This document shows positions 1 to 10,521 of a stretch of 64,000 bases of DNA, one piece after another. Position numbers and translations under genes: made by a program. This stretch comes from Amanita rubescens (Eukaryota; Basidiomycota; Agaricomycetes; Agaricales; Amanitaceae). The stretch covers positions 124,001-188,000 of the forward strand of contig WION01000064.1 of assembly GCA_015039365.1 (NCBI GenBank), in the 5' to 3' direction. How positions within the stretch are numbered: position 1 is the first letter of the stretch; every line of letters starts with the position of its first letter. The notes under the pieces are model-generated. The model ran no database searches, was not told where the DNA came from, and worked only from the letters and a program-made list of their open reading frames with translations.

Positions 1-382
1 TTTCAGGGATTGAAGTGACATCTGAGTCCGGTCAGTTAAGCGCAGAGTTGAAGAAAGAAAGAAAGTACCATTGAATGCCCACGTCCTGACAACATTGAAG
101 CCTGCCTGCGAGATGTTCCCTAGCGTAAAGTCAATGTCCTCATCTGTGTTGAGCGCGGGCAACCAGTAAACTGTTGTGCCAATGAGGGGAAAGTTGCTAG
201 ACGGAGGTCATGATCACAACTAATAGGGCCGTGGGAAGAGAGTCCGATACATACGTTCCGTTAAAGGAAAAACGCATGTTTGAGCCCACGGTGACGAACT
301 CTGGCTTAGACTCATTAGAAAGTTCAGAGGAGGTTGCTCCTAGGGCGAGAAGAAGCAGGAGAGCAGCAAGGAACGACCACAT
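1..382 (-). CDS. GH5 mannanase-like secreted glycoside hydrolase, 5' part
   Basis: This is the N-terminal part of a gene that continues past the left edge. The ATG at 382 opens a classic signal peptide (a Leu/Ala-rich core after MWSF). Three exons can be joined in frame: 382-255, 196-69 and 21-1, each bordered by GT..AG. The spliced protein reads FNGTNFPLIGTTVYWLP, then a DIDFTLGNISQAGFNVVRTW stretch and AFNDVTSIPE. That is the beta-strand-1/helix-1 pattern of fungal endo-beta-1,4-mannanases of family GH5 (GT-x-YWL followed by G-x-x-VVRTWAFND). The known family role is secreted cleavage of mannan in plant cell walls. The catalytic glutamates lie outside the window, so activity cannot be judged. 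Confidence 0.75.
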
Positions 383-897
383 AGGAGGCTATGTGGAGAC
401 AAGGAATAGTCATTTGCCAGCTGTAAGTAATATGCGAATATATACCGGTGATATTAAGCTGCTGATCATGAAGCACTGAAGCTCCGTTTGGTTAGCCGAA
501 CCAGCCCGTAATACTAAGCTTCGGATTATTCGGTGTATATATCTGAAGCCCTGCATATGTTGAACACGTTCATCTCGCAATAGTCAATATCTGGAGCGCT
601 GGACAGCCGGCGATGCGCGATGGCACAGATCTTGCCCCTTGGTTTCACATCATCCATGACCCCAACTGTGGATATCTCCGGGAATCAGGGTTCTTTTTGA
701 CAAAAAAACGACGGAAGAGAACGGCACCGGTCAGCGCACCCATCTTACGTCGGTTCCTGTCATGGTATGTACACGCTTGTTCACGGCCAAAACTCTGTTT
801 TGCAGCCCCAGGGTAGAGCATTTCTCAACACGTTCATGTCATTAACGGGATAGTAACCTTTTTTGCGATGCACTCGGCCGACGTTCAGCATTTGATC

Positions 898-1310
898 GGC
901 AGTGAAAAAGGAACATCAGGAAAGGCGCTTAAGTGTCATGAACGTTCATAGGATGGACTATCAAGAATTCTCCCGCATGCAATTGAAGAAGGGGTTGGAA
1001 TAGATTATAGGATCTGGTGGAACTGTCACTTCATATGTCCAGTTGTTGACAGCCTGAACTCTGAGCAATTCTGGGTGATGCTGATGCGTGATAACGGCAG
1101 TGAGAAAGCGACATCAGGAAAGGCGCTTAAGTGTCATGAACGTTCCGTAGAATGAACTATCAAGAATTCTCCCGCAATGGAAGAGGTTAGAATGGCGCCG
1201 TTTATGACAAGTTCGCCCCAAGATGAGTAGTGCTACCATTCTACCCCTCAAAGTTTGTCACTTTATATGTCCAGTTATAGTTATGGGTGAAGCTGATGTG
1301 TGATTTACGT
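898..1310. repeat. Imperfect direct repeat, about 200-bp period
   Basis: A block around 905-1010 (containing aggaaaggcgcttaagtgtc and tatcaagaattctcccgca) recurs at 1108-1200 with a few substitutions. The following block (gtcacttcatatgtccagtt, about 1025) recurs near 1256. Order and spacing are kept, so this is a two-copy tandem duplication with divergence. No coding signal was seen. Confidence 0.7.
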
Positions 1311-1959
1311 GAGTAAACATCAAAACGAAGCAATAGGTGTTCGACCGAATTACCTTAAGAGCGGCGGTTATCAACTCCATCGCCAATAGGCAATGTATAC
1401 AGACCTGTTCAAAGCGGGTATCCTTGTACTATAACTCGCTGTGCCCCGAAACCCTGTGTCTATTCCGTTCAGGAATATTAGAAGTGTTACGGAAATGCAG
1501 CAACCATGTGTAGTTCAATTGTGGCAGGTATCTGAACTTAATTTTCTTTAGCGGAGAACCCCATTCAGAATACTGTCATTTGACATCCAGTATGTTTCCG
1601 CATGAGCCTCACGCCGCTAACTTGTAGACAGGTCCAGGAACTTCATTATCACATTTGGCAAGCGGCGCGGCTGTGGGCAATGACCCTCTGTGATTTGTCT
1701 GGGACTAGTGACGAGTTCATGGTTCGTCATTCACATTAGACAAAAGTTAATTGATTGTGAGTAATCAGCGACTTGTTGAAAAGAATGTGTATTGATCAGA
1801 AGCCTTTTTTCTTTCTGCATGAACGCGCGTTTCATCGGCCGTCAAAAATTCATTTTAGTCGACAAGATGGTCCCACAACTTATCGCAAATACCCCAGATG
1901 ATCCTAGTCCTCACTGGCCAATTTCGCATCCGTTTAGTGTCCCGGTGTCTTGGCGCATC

Positions 1960-2115
1960 GGTTGTTTTCGAATCGCATATGCACCGCAAGAGGAAGGGAA
2001 CAATCCAGGGAACACCATCAGTAAGATGTCCGTGGTTCTCCGTGTTTGTACAAAGCTCATTCGTCCGTAGCTTTATACATGATAATCGATAATGGGCGGG
2101 ACCGGGTTTTTTTAA
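1960..2115 (+). pseudogene. Decayed inverted copy of the 3.1-5.3 kb membrane-protein gene
   Basis: The plus strand here matches the minus strand of roughly 3915-4050. It contains the end of an exon (CCGCAAGAGG-AGGGAA-AATCCAGGG), the same donor (ATCAGTAAGATGTCC), intron text including GCTCATTCGTCCGTAG, and the start of the next exon (CTTTATACxTGATAATCG). Intron as well as exon sequence is conserved, so this is a DNA-level segmental copy and not a retrocopy. It has indels and no flanking coding continuity. Confidence 0.75.
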
Positions 2116-3074
2116 TAATTCACAGGCTATAAGCTTTATTTAAGCTCCCTTCACATTAACTCACTAGATGAGCGTCGGCGACCTTGCTTGGCGATTCCCC
2201 GGGGTGTGTGAGATGGAGTGTAACGACGGGATATGTTGTTGAAGAAGTATGACTCGGGTTCGCTTTACACCATGGGCGAAGCACGGGCGGGCCGGGGCGG
2301 TAGATGAAAAGAAAGAGCTAGCGGTGGACGGAATTTGGACAATGGAGCAGGTGAGCGGCAGAGACTCGGAGAAGACCACCAGCGGGCTCACGTGAATCCA
2401 ATCCTTACCTACCTCAGTACCTGTCCTGATACCAACCCACATTCAATTCCTACCTAGTACCTACCTTAGAGAGTAGTGACTACTCACTACTCAACCTCCG
2501 CTATGCGCCTTAGGTATGTGACGCGGTATAAACAGTGTGCAAAGAAAAGTTTCGAGATAGGGCGCGAATTAAGGGGGTGGGATCGCGGGACTCTGAGCCC
2601 AAATCCGGCAAGCAGACGTTTCTGTGCCTGATTAGGCACGGACCCAAAAAAACGGGGGAGCACTTAGTTGAGCCTAGCGAACGTACGGCCAAGTCAGGTT
2701 CAGTTCAGCGACTTTCGCTTGCGGGTCGCGCAATCTAGATATTGATCCTCATTCCCGAAACTTTCGGACATCGTGCATCATTCCAATAGAATAACGCTCA
2801 ATGCAGGGCACATCGCCGCAGTTGGGCTCAGGGAGGAATTTGTATGCTAGCCACATTACATAAATATGTCACTCGTGATGGTTTCGCCGATGGGAGAAGC
2901 TGAGCGTACCGGACGTTCGGACTCAACGAAGCCAGGTCTTCAGAACCGAAGCCAAAAAGGCATTGGTAGAACGAATTTCATCGAAAAATGAGTATATGCT
3001 ATAAGAGACCCAACAAGGAGCATACAGTACATCATGAAGCAGCAGGCATATAAATGTCAATCACCGTAGCTTGT

Positions 3075-5321
3075 TTAAGTCTGAGCCCGGAACAATCGCA
3101 AACCATCATTCTCGTCTCGCCCCTCGTAAAGTGTAACAATTACGGTCTTGGAATCTCTGTCAAGGTCATAATCAGCCTGGGGGAACGTGGTAGATTGCAC
3201 GTTCCCGTTGCTGCATGCAGCGACCACGTGAAGAGTGGACATCGGATTGAATGCAAACATATTGTGTTTTAGGTCCCTTTTTTGTATTAAAAGAAATGAG
3301 AACAAGATGATTAGGATGGTCGAGATTATGATCGCCAAGGGAGAGATCATGATAGCATCGATTCGAAGCGAAGTGTGGGCGGGGCCCCAAAGCACGTTGT
3401 TTGCATATATCGTTACCTGGACCTGCCGCCGGGGTATTGCATCATTAGAAAACGAAAACAATGCAAAACGCAAATTCTGCGGCGTGAATTCGTTTTCAAT
3501 TTTCAATTTTCACGGTCTATGCATGAGACGTACTGTGGCTGCATCTTCGATCACACCACGAATGTAACTGGCCTAATGTTTCCCCATGTTAATCACGGGA
3601 GATTGCTCAGGACGACAAACTTACGATCAACTCAGCTTGCGTTGTCGAGTCGGCTTCTGACGGCATATAACGTTCGTAATCATCGTATATCGTATAAATG
3701 GGATCGATGACAAGATTCGTATTCAGTGATTGGGCGTCGGATAGATGTTTTTGCAGAGCTCCGACTATAGAGTTAACTGTGCTCGATGTATTGACGGGAA
3801 CGTCCACCAGTGTTCCGGGAAGGGTTTCAGTGATGACGATCCCAGTATAGTTATAGGTAACAAAGACGTCTTGGAGCTGCGGTCGGATGCTGCATGACAT
3901 GAGCACACGTGAAGTAAACCCGGTCCCGCCGATTATCAGGTATAAAGCTACGGACGAATGAGCATTATAGAAAAACACTGAAAACTATGGACATCTTACT
4001 GATGGCGTCCCCTGGATTATTCCCTCCCTCTTGCGGACAGGTTGCGAAAAAGCTATAGCTCACGGCATTAACATCCACAACAGCTGAACCTAGTGGGTAA
4101 CTCAGTATGCGTAGGTAAAGCTGAAAGGTTCCCTAACTGCTCTGGTTTGTGCTACCACAGCTGAGGCTGACGGCTACGTATGTTGCGTCAGTTGCATTGG
4201 GGAGTGGAGCCTCGTTTATGACGAGAGATGTGTCGGACGCGGATACTGCTGCACAGGTTATGTTTGCGGTGAGTCCCTGTTGAACTGCTTCTATCTTTTC
4301 CCAACCACCGTTGCGTGCGCTGGTTGGAATTTGAGGCAGAATACCGGCTGCACGATGTCTTTAGTGAATCACACGAAATATCATGTTTTCGGATCTCACA
4401 TGAAGTTCCGTTGAGCGCAAAGTCTGAGTAAGGGAGAAGTCGCGATACATTGAGGGCTGTAGAGACATCTATGGCCCCTGCTACAGCTGCTATGTCTCTT
4501 GCCGCAGCCAACCCACTGGCAGATGATTGCCAGAAAGCAGTGAAAGGGAAGTCTTCGAAAATTTAGGATAATTGTAGATAATTCACTGTTCACTCACTTA
4601 TTTTCAGTGAATCCATTCGCCAAAACGGGCGTTGTAAGATCGAAATCATTAAACGTGTCCGTTGATTGCCTCAGACCCGGTTTAGGCGTAATTATTGTGG
4701 TCCAGCTAATATACTCTTTCAGTGGTGCAAGTGACAGCAGAAGAACGACTTACGCAGATGTTTGAACGAGAAACAAGAGAAAGTAGATGATTGAAATGAC
4801 AACCCAGTTCCAATTACGGCCTTTATTCCAGTCAAACAAAAGAGCTCTCGAGGCGACAGCGGTGGCAGCGAAGATCGTGTACAACGGCAAGCCTGTTTCC
4901 TTTCTCAGTGAGATATCGATAGCAAGCCGGATAGCGTAAACAAAATGGCTAGCGAGATAGATCCTTAAACGAGAATTTGATTTGTATGAGGGCTTACTTT
5001 GTAGTCATCCAGCCTAGGATGGTTCCAAAAAGTACAAGCACGGCAGTGGAAGATTGGGAGTGTTTCAAATACAAATTATTCAACGCGACTGGAACGGGAT
5101 GATTCCCAACGTAGGTCCAGGCGAGGAAGAATACGGTTGCAGCCAAAAGGCAGAGCTGCACCACTAATACTAGGATCGGCTTCCATAAAATACTAATCAA
5201 GTTCGTGAACCGCCCTCTGCTGGAAGGTCAACAAGAGAGTAGTGAAAAGGCAGTGTGCGTACTGATTCTTATCGAGGGGGTGGACACTTTGCAAGGAAGG
5301 TTTACTTTCCGAGGACTGCAT
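3075..5321 (-). CDS. Multi-exon membrane glycoprotein, unknown function
   Basis: I do not recognise a named family. The best start is the ATG at 5321 (MQSSESKPSLQSVH...), whose exon splices at a gtacgc donor to RGRFTNLISILWKPILVL. A first membrane segment (LVLVVQLCLLAATVFFLAW) follows directly. Further exons give TGLPLYTIFAATAVASRALLF and a second hydrophobic stretch (WVVISIIYFLLFLV). A long Asn/Ser/Thr-rich part with many N-glycosylation sequons comes next, and the last exon holds a final transmembrane helix (LAIIISTILIILFSFLLI), followed by a cytoplasmic tail of about 70 residues ending at the TAA at 3075. About ten exons are joined by short GT-AG introns. A decayed copy of its middle lies at about 1960-2115. 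It is likely a plasma-membrane or secretory-pathway protein, by inference from topology only. Confidence 0.7.
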
Positions 5322-7424
5322 AGTCAGTATTGCGGCCTGAGGGTGGGTGGTATGCAACAGTAGTTCAGACAGAACGCTTGGACACGCACGCGCAATTGCG
5401 GATTTTGTCGTTTTAAGAGCCTGTTAAAAACCTTTCTGTCTTTCCGCAACCCGTGTCTCCGAACATCGGGCCCGTGTTTCCGTGTTCGTGTCAGTAGACA
5501 AATATATCACCACACATAGTATACTCGATAAGCGGTCTGGTCCCTGCCACCCTCAAGTTGAGATAGTGATATACAGAATAAGCTCTGAGGCACATTGGCA
5601 CGTCAAGACGTTCCCCAGTTGGCACGCACGGCAGGGAGGAAGGACCCCAGAACTGATTGCGTAAACGAGTCAGATGGAGATTCCCAATGTGGCTCTCCCG
5701 GTCGCAAGTTTCCTGGGATGGATTGATCTGCCAACTAGAAACAACTGGAATGATATGCAGAGCATGAGCCGAAAACGGCCGACGATTGCATTACCTGATT
5801 AGCATTACCAAGACAGTGCTGACGGCTAGAAAGTGGCAAAACTTCTGAGGCGCTGTCTGGCAGGCATTGGGTTGCAACGATGTAAGTACTATCCGTTTCC
5901 GGACAAGAAGGTTGGTGTAAAAGATTCTTTCCCTTGTCATATATCCCAAGTAAGAAATTATGTTCCGAAGGACCGAAGCGCCCATGAAGCGAAGCATTCG
6001 CATGTAGTCCATGTTTTTGGTTTCGGCGCTTGGGTGTTTCCAAATGCAGATGCTACTTGCCTTGTATGTCGAACGCAATTGTAGCTAGTTCAACACGCGT
6101 AGGTTGCGTGGCGCAGGTTACTCCATTCCTTCAAGCACGTATACAGAAACAGTATATATGATTCAAAGTGCCAGCATCACGAATTATAGCTTACTGGCAG
6201 TTCGTTAGCGCTCCTGTTAAGCGAACAGAAGACGACCCACGAAGGTATGTCATCTTCGATATTGTGCATCATCACTATTTGATGCTTCCATAGTTGCTGC
6301 AAACGTGGCGCCGGGCTTCCGACTTGTCGTGAGGTTCGTTCTGTGTCCATCCTGAAAACTGTTCAAGAGAAGAGCGGATCGATTGGAAAAAGTCTATATG
6401 ATATTGGTGATAATGTGGTCATGATGAGCGATGCGAAAAGCGGAAGAGCGCTGATTATAAAATAGCACCCCTCATAACGCACAACGGCGCATGCGTACTG
6501 ACTGCCACAGTTTGATTCGACTTGGCGCCGGGCGCTTCGTGTTCAGTTGGGAGAGATTCTGGTACTCCAATCCGCCATGATTTACGTTGTTCATTCATGA
6601 TGGCTGGCTTTCTCGCTCACTCGCACTGAACACTCCGCAGACAAGGTGAACGAAAACATCTTCTTCGCATTTATGAAACATTGGCCTTTTCACTCTTGCA
6701 ACGCATCCCTTGAAAAGGAGTTCGGAGGGTAGAGATCAAACATACCATTTTCAATCCTTTCCCTCCTTGTTAATATATGTTATGCTATTATTTTTCGAAT
6801 AGAGGAGGATAGTTGATAGAGAGTGGGTTTCAACCAATTTATCTCAAACAAACCCAAACATCCTGGCAACGTCCCCCAGCCCTTGTCTGCACGCCGACCC
6901 GCCTGATTGATGTATGCGAGATATAGGTTACATAGATCGGTTGAAGGAATCACCCAAGGATGTTGAATATGACTCTTTGACAAGGGTACTATGTTCACCG
7001 AACACATCAGGAAAAACTGAGATTCTTAAAAATTCTAAATTTCCCCATTGCTTTGAAGCAGGTAAAACTATACCTCGGAACTTGTAACTAGGTATAAATG
7101 TCATGGATTGTAGGGTAGTAATCACTGAAATAGCAATTGGTTTAGTGGTAACATTGGAAAATGCTGTGAGGGGTTTAAGAGGATTAACCAGGTCAAAGTT
7201 CGCTTCTGTGCATTTTCTCCTTGATATAAGCCAACTAACAGCTGGAGACTACTGTAAAACTTCAATTCCGATAAGCAGGGCTGAGCTTGAAAAGCTACAT
7301 GAGCAGCGTGAGCTTTTATGGGGGAGAATGCTACTTGGACCTGGGTAATTTAGCTTAATTAGCCATCTCAGTTTTTCCTGATGCACTTCCCAGTTGTATT
7401 TATTCGTTCGATACAGAATCTATG
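5322..7424. other. No supported gene
   Basis: Both strands carry only short frames without introns that join into a longer product or any recognisable motif. The longest candidates, around 5735-6080 (minus) and 7100-7350 (plus), have no hallmark of coding sequence that I can defend. Confidence 0.5.
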
Positions 7425-8187
7425 CTAATTAACCCCTGCAATGGCCTTGAAAGCCTCATAACAGCTGAGAATATTGTGCCTATTGCCCAACGGTTTCATG
7501 CCTTCAGTCCAACGACGGTTCTGTCTCGTAACGGGTACATAATAAGCCAAGACTTCGGTGGGCTGGTAGGAATATTTTCCATGGCGAACACTGTGAACCA
7601 GATCCAAGGTGATGGGAATTTCATAAAACGTCGGCATAGTTCCAGTCATAATGATCCCAGCCATCACCTATTAAAGCGATCAACGTCAGGCAAGCGGAGT
7701 AGGGGGAGAGGCTTACCTTCTTATCGAGTTCAGGCAAACTGCTGGCCTTTCTACATTCATTATTGTACTCAAACGCAGCGATAGCCTTGGCGACCAGCTT
7801 TGCCTCTGCGTCGGAAATGGAGCCATCTGAACGTTTGTGATCTTCGACGATGAGGACGATATGGTCGCTGGAGCCGTCAATGATGCACAAGTCTATCATT
7901 GCTTTTTGGGTATGACCGGATATAGGCAGGGCGAGATGTTTCCGGGTACGTGGATATCGACGACCGCCAATATAACCACCAAGATACCTGAACAACTGGG
8001 CTGAAAAGTCGATGACAGCCGATTCTTCCGAACTCGGAGCCATGGCGGCGTCGAGAAGCTCGATGAGCATCACATTATCGTTGTTCTTCATGTCAACGGC
8101 TTCTTCGACGTCGAGAATCTCTGCCGAAACTTGTGGGTTTGGAAGAGAAGGGCTATCGAAGAAAGAAGCTGTATCTTGCGGAGTCAC
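7425..8187 (-). CDS. PD-(D/E)XK-like protein, probably 5'-truncated
   Basis: Two exons (8187-7717 and 7667-7425) join across a 49-nt intron (gtaagc...taatag) to give ...LDKK|VMAGIIMTGTMPTFYEI.... The product has the pattern of a common agaricomycete family of unknown role: an N-terminal acidic part, SAQLFRYLGGYIGGRR, then a fold-typical MIDLCIID..HIVLIVEDHKR and RRWTEGMKPLGNR..ILSCYEAF at the end. The D...EDHK spacing resembles the PD-(D/E)XK nuclease core; nuclease activity is inference. There is no ATG at the left boundary. The frame opens at a GTG, is closed by an in-frame TAG just upstream, and sits next to retroelement sequence, so the natural start is probably lost. An internal ATG (MKNNDNVML) could still serve. 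Confidence 0.6.
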
Positions 8188-8194
8188 ATAGGAA

Positions 8195-9737
8195 AGGGCC
8201 TATCGGTAGGAGTCAAGGCCTCCATAGCGAGCCTCAAAGCGGGCGGCATGTTTGGTTTGGTGACGTTGATCGCGCGTCTGGCGGACTTGCTTCAACCGTT
8301 TGGCTTGCAGGATGGCAAGCGCTTTGTCGTCAAATCTGGCGATGAAGAAGGGGCAGTCCCGAGAGATGGCGGGATGATGCCCACGGCAGTTGATACACTT
8401 GATGTCTTGCATGGAGGAGTCCTGTAGGACCGCTTGCTCGTGTACGGCGGAACTGTGACAGTTTGCGCATAGGGCACACCAAGGAAGGCGTGACGAACAG
8501 ACGTGTGAAGTGTGGCCCCACCGAAGGCAGATGCCACACTGACGAGAGGCCTTGCGCAAGACCAGGGACGGGCACGACAGGGATGCCATCGAAATGGACA
8601 TCGGTCTGGAGGAGGCGACGTGCGACAGAGGAAGCACGGTCGTCGGCGACTTCGACCACCACAGTGGCGGTATAGCCAATCGTCTTGCCCGAGGGTATGA
8701 CGAAGTGGGCTTGTTGTACAAAATGTACTCCCTTCCAACGGGGATGAGATGAGACCGTGGCGTGAAGCCAGTCGGACGTGGACGCGCCCCCGCCAGGCGG
8801 TGCGTCGGAACATGCATGAATTTGATAAGGGACGTAGTGTCCCGGCTGAGGAGCTGAACGCCTCCTGCGTGCAAAGTGGACAGGAGGGATATGACCTCCT
8901 TTTGAGTTCGGGGCCGATGGCCTGGGTATAAAACGCACCAGGAGATCACCACGTAGGGTAAAGCCTACATGAGCAGGCGGGGGGGAGGAGCCAGCAAGGG
9001 CTTTCTGAACGTCCAAGAGGAGAGGGATCGCAGCGCCGGTAGGGCTGGGACGAAAACGGAGAACCAAAGCCGAAGCCTTGGTCCCCTGGCGAGTGCAGGA
9101 CTTGATAGTAGCAGTTTGCTTTGATGGTCCAAGAGGAGGGGGCGGCAGCAGGGCAGAGGGAGGGCCTTTGCCTGCAACACTGGCATACGAACGCCTGACA
9201 GGAGGCGGGGGGGGAGGGCGGCCGAGAAGTCGCTTCTTGTTGATGCGTATTGTGGTAGGACCCTCGGCACCAGGAGGCACAGGGTCTCCATCCTCGTGGG
9301 TGGAGGCGGTTCCAACGGAGCAGGCGTTGGGATAGGGGCAGGCGCCGGGGGCCTCGCGACCCGACCGGAGTCTGTAACCCCAAAGGGGCTGACTTGGTAC
9401 TCCTTACCCCCTTTAAGCACAAAGGCTTCCAAACCAAAGGCTAGGGCAAAGGGTTCCATAACGCGAGAGAGCGCTCTAATAGCATTTTCGGGGAGAAGGC
9501 CAGCGCGGACGCCGTCTATTGCAGTGCGAAAGTCAGCACAAGCCTCAATGAGGTGGATGTACTGGTCTGGGGCATCAGGGAAGTCACCAGGGTGGGCGGA
9601 GCCCGCTCTGGACGAATGCTGTGTCGGGGGGGGTCATCCCCTCTTGTGTCCATAGCGAGGTAGGCATCTAGGGAATCGGCCTGAGACGATGCGGAGTCAC
9701 ATGGATATTGTACGAATCGAGGTCCACTCGTGTCCAT
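8195..9737 (-). pseudogene. Decayed ORF1 (gag-like, zinc knuckles) of a LINE-type retroelement
   Basis: Pieces of one protein are spread over all three minus-strand frames, so at least four frameshifts separate them. In order they are PDAPDQYIHLIEACADFRTA and RVMEPFALAFGLEAFVLKGG (about 9590-9400), a Pro-rich linker with RINKKRLLGRPPPPPP and SYASVAGKGPPSALL (about 9240-9130), VISLLSTLHAGGVQLLSRDT (about 8900), VHFDGIPVVPVP (about 8590), and a zinc-knuckle block (CGICLRWGHTSHVC, CALCANCHSSAVHE, CINCRGHHPAISRDCPFF, about 8540-8340). This architecture is that of the nucleic-acid-binding ORF1 of fungal non-LTR elements. No reverse transcriptase ORF follows. The sequence ends abruptly at the start of the PD-(D/E)XK-like gene. 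Confidence 0.75.
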
Positions 9738-10521
9738 TCGCTTGCATCCTTATATGCGCGGTAAAGGTTTTTCCCGCTTCGCTGGCGGTAGAGCATCGAC
9801 ATCCCTGGTGCGTTTTGGTTGTAATTCGTACGTTCGTTCAATACTGTAGTACTACCCTATACTCGAGCCCAGTTGGGCGGAATATGGTGGTAGCCCGGGG
9901 AATTCCCCCTTTCCGCTATTCAGAGAGCATTTATATAGCCTTGAATTCAACTCCTAAAGGTGTGAGACTTGCCCCTAACTTGTATAGCGATCCCACATTT
10001 TAATTATGGCTGGGTTAAAATGAAGATGACTCACCATTAAGGAGGCTGAAAGCTGAGCAACTTAGAGAGTTTGCGTGGTACACTGCGTCCTTGAACTTTT
10101 GCGGCAAAGTGGATGTGACAACGGCTACAGGCTGAGCCGAGTTGCGCAGAAGAGTGCGATCAGTTACAAAAGGCTCAAACTCTGGGATCTCCAGGTGTTG
10201 GGAATACGTGCTCCTGGGCCAAATCGTCGCCATATCACGCGCACGTTTTCGCGATCCATGGCGACAGTTGGCTCAATGATAGCATGTTCGAGCACCCGGC
10301 CGTTAGCAGTGTGAACTGGGACATCCTGGACTCATTTATCGCTAGGGCGACCATCAATGCATTGAGGAGCCAAATCGGTCGTGAGCAGAAAGGAGGTTCA
10401 GAAGGAGTACAATCAGACGAAATGCGAGTAGGTAGGGGCAAATTAATAGAATACTTTTGTACAAAATCACAAGGATATGGCATAATGTTACAAATGACAA
10501 TGGTTCAAACAATCCATAAAA
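9738..10521. other. No supported gene
   Basis: This lies between the retroelement remnant and the 3' end of the TPR gene. It probably includes the retroelement's 5' untranslated part and the TPR 3' untranslated region. Minus-strand frames at 10015-10483 show no recognisable product. Confidence 0.4.

Larger units (their letters stand above)
383..3074. other. Gene-poor interval
   Basis: I find no convincing gene between the GH5 start and the next membrane-protein gene. The interval holds a pair of direct repeats (about 898-1310) and a decayed inverted copy of part of the neighbouring gene (about 1960-2115), both listed separately. The rest shows only short, unconserved open frames. Confidence 0.6.
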
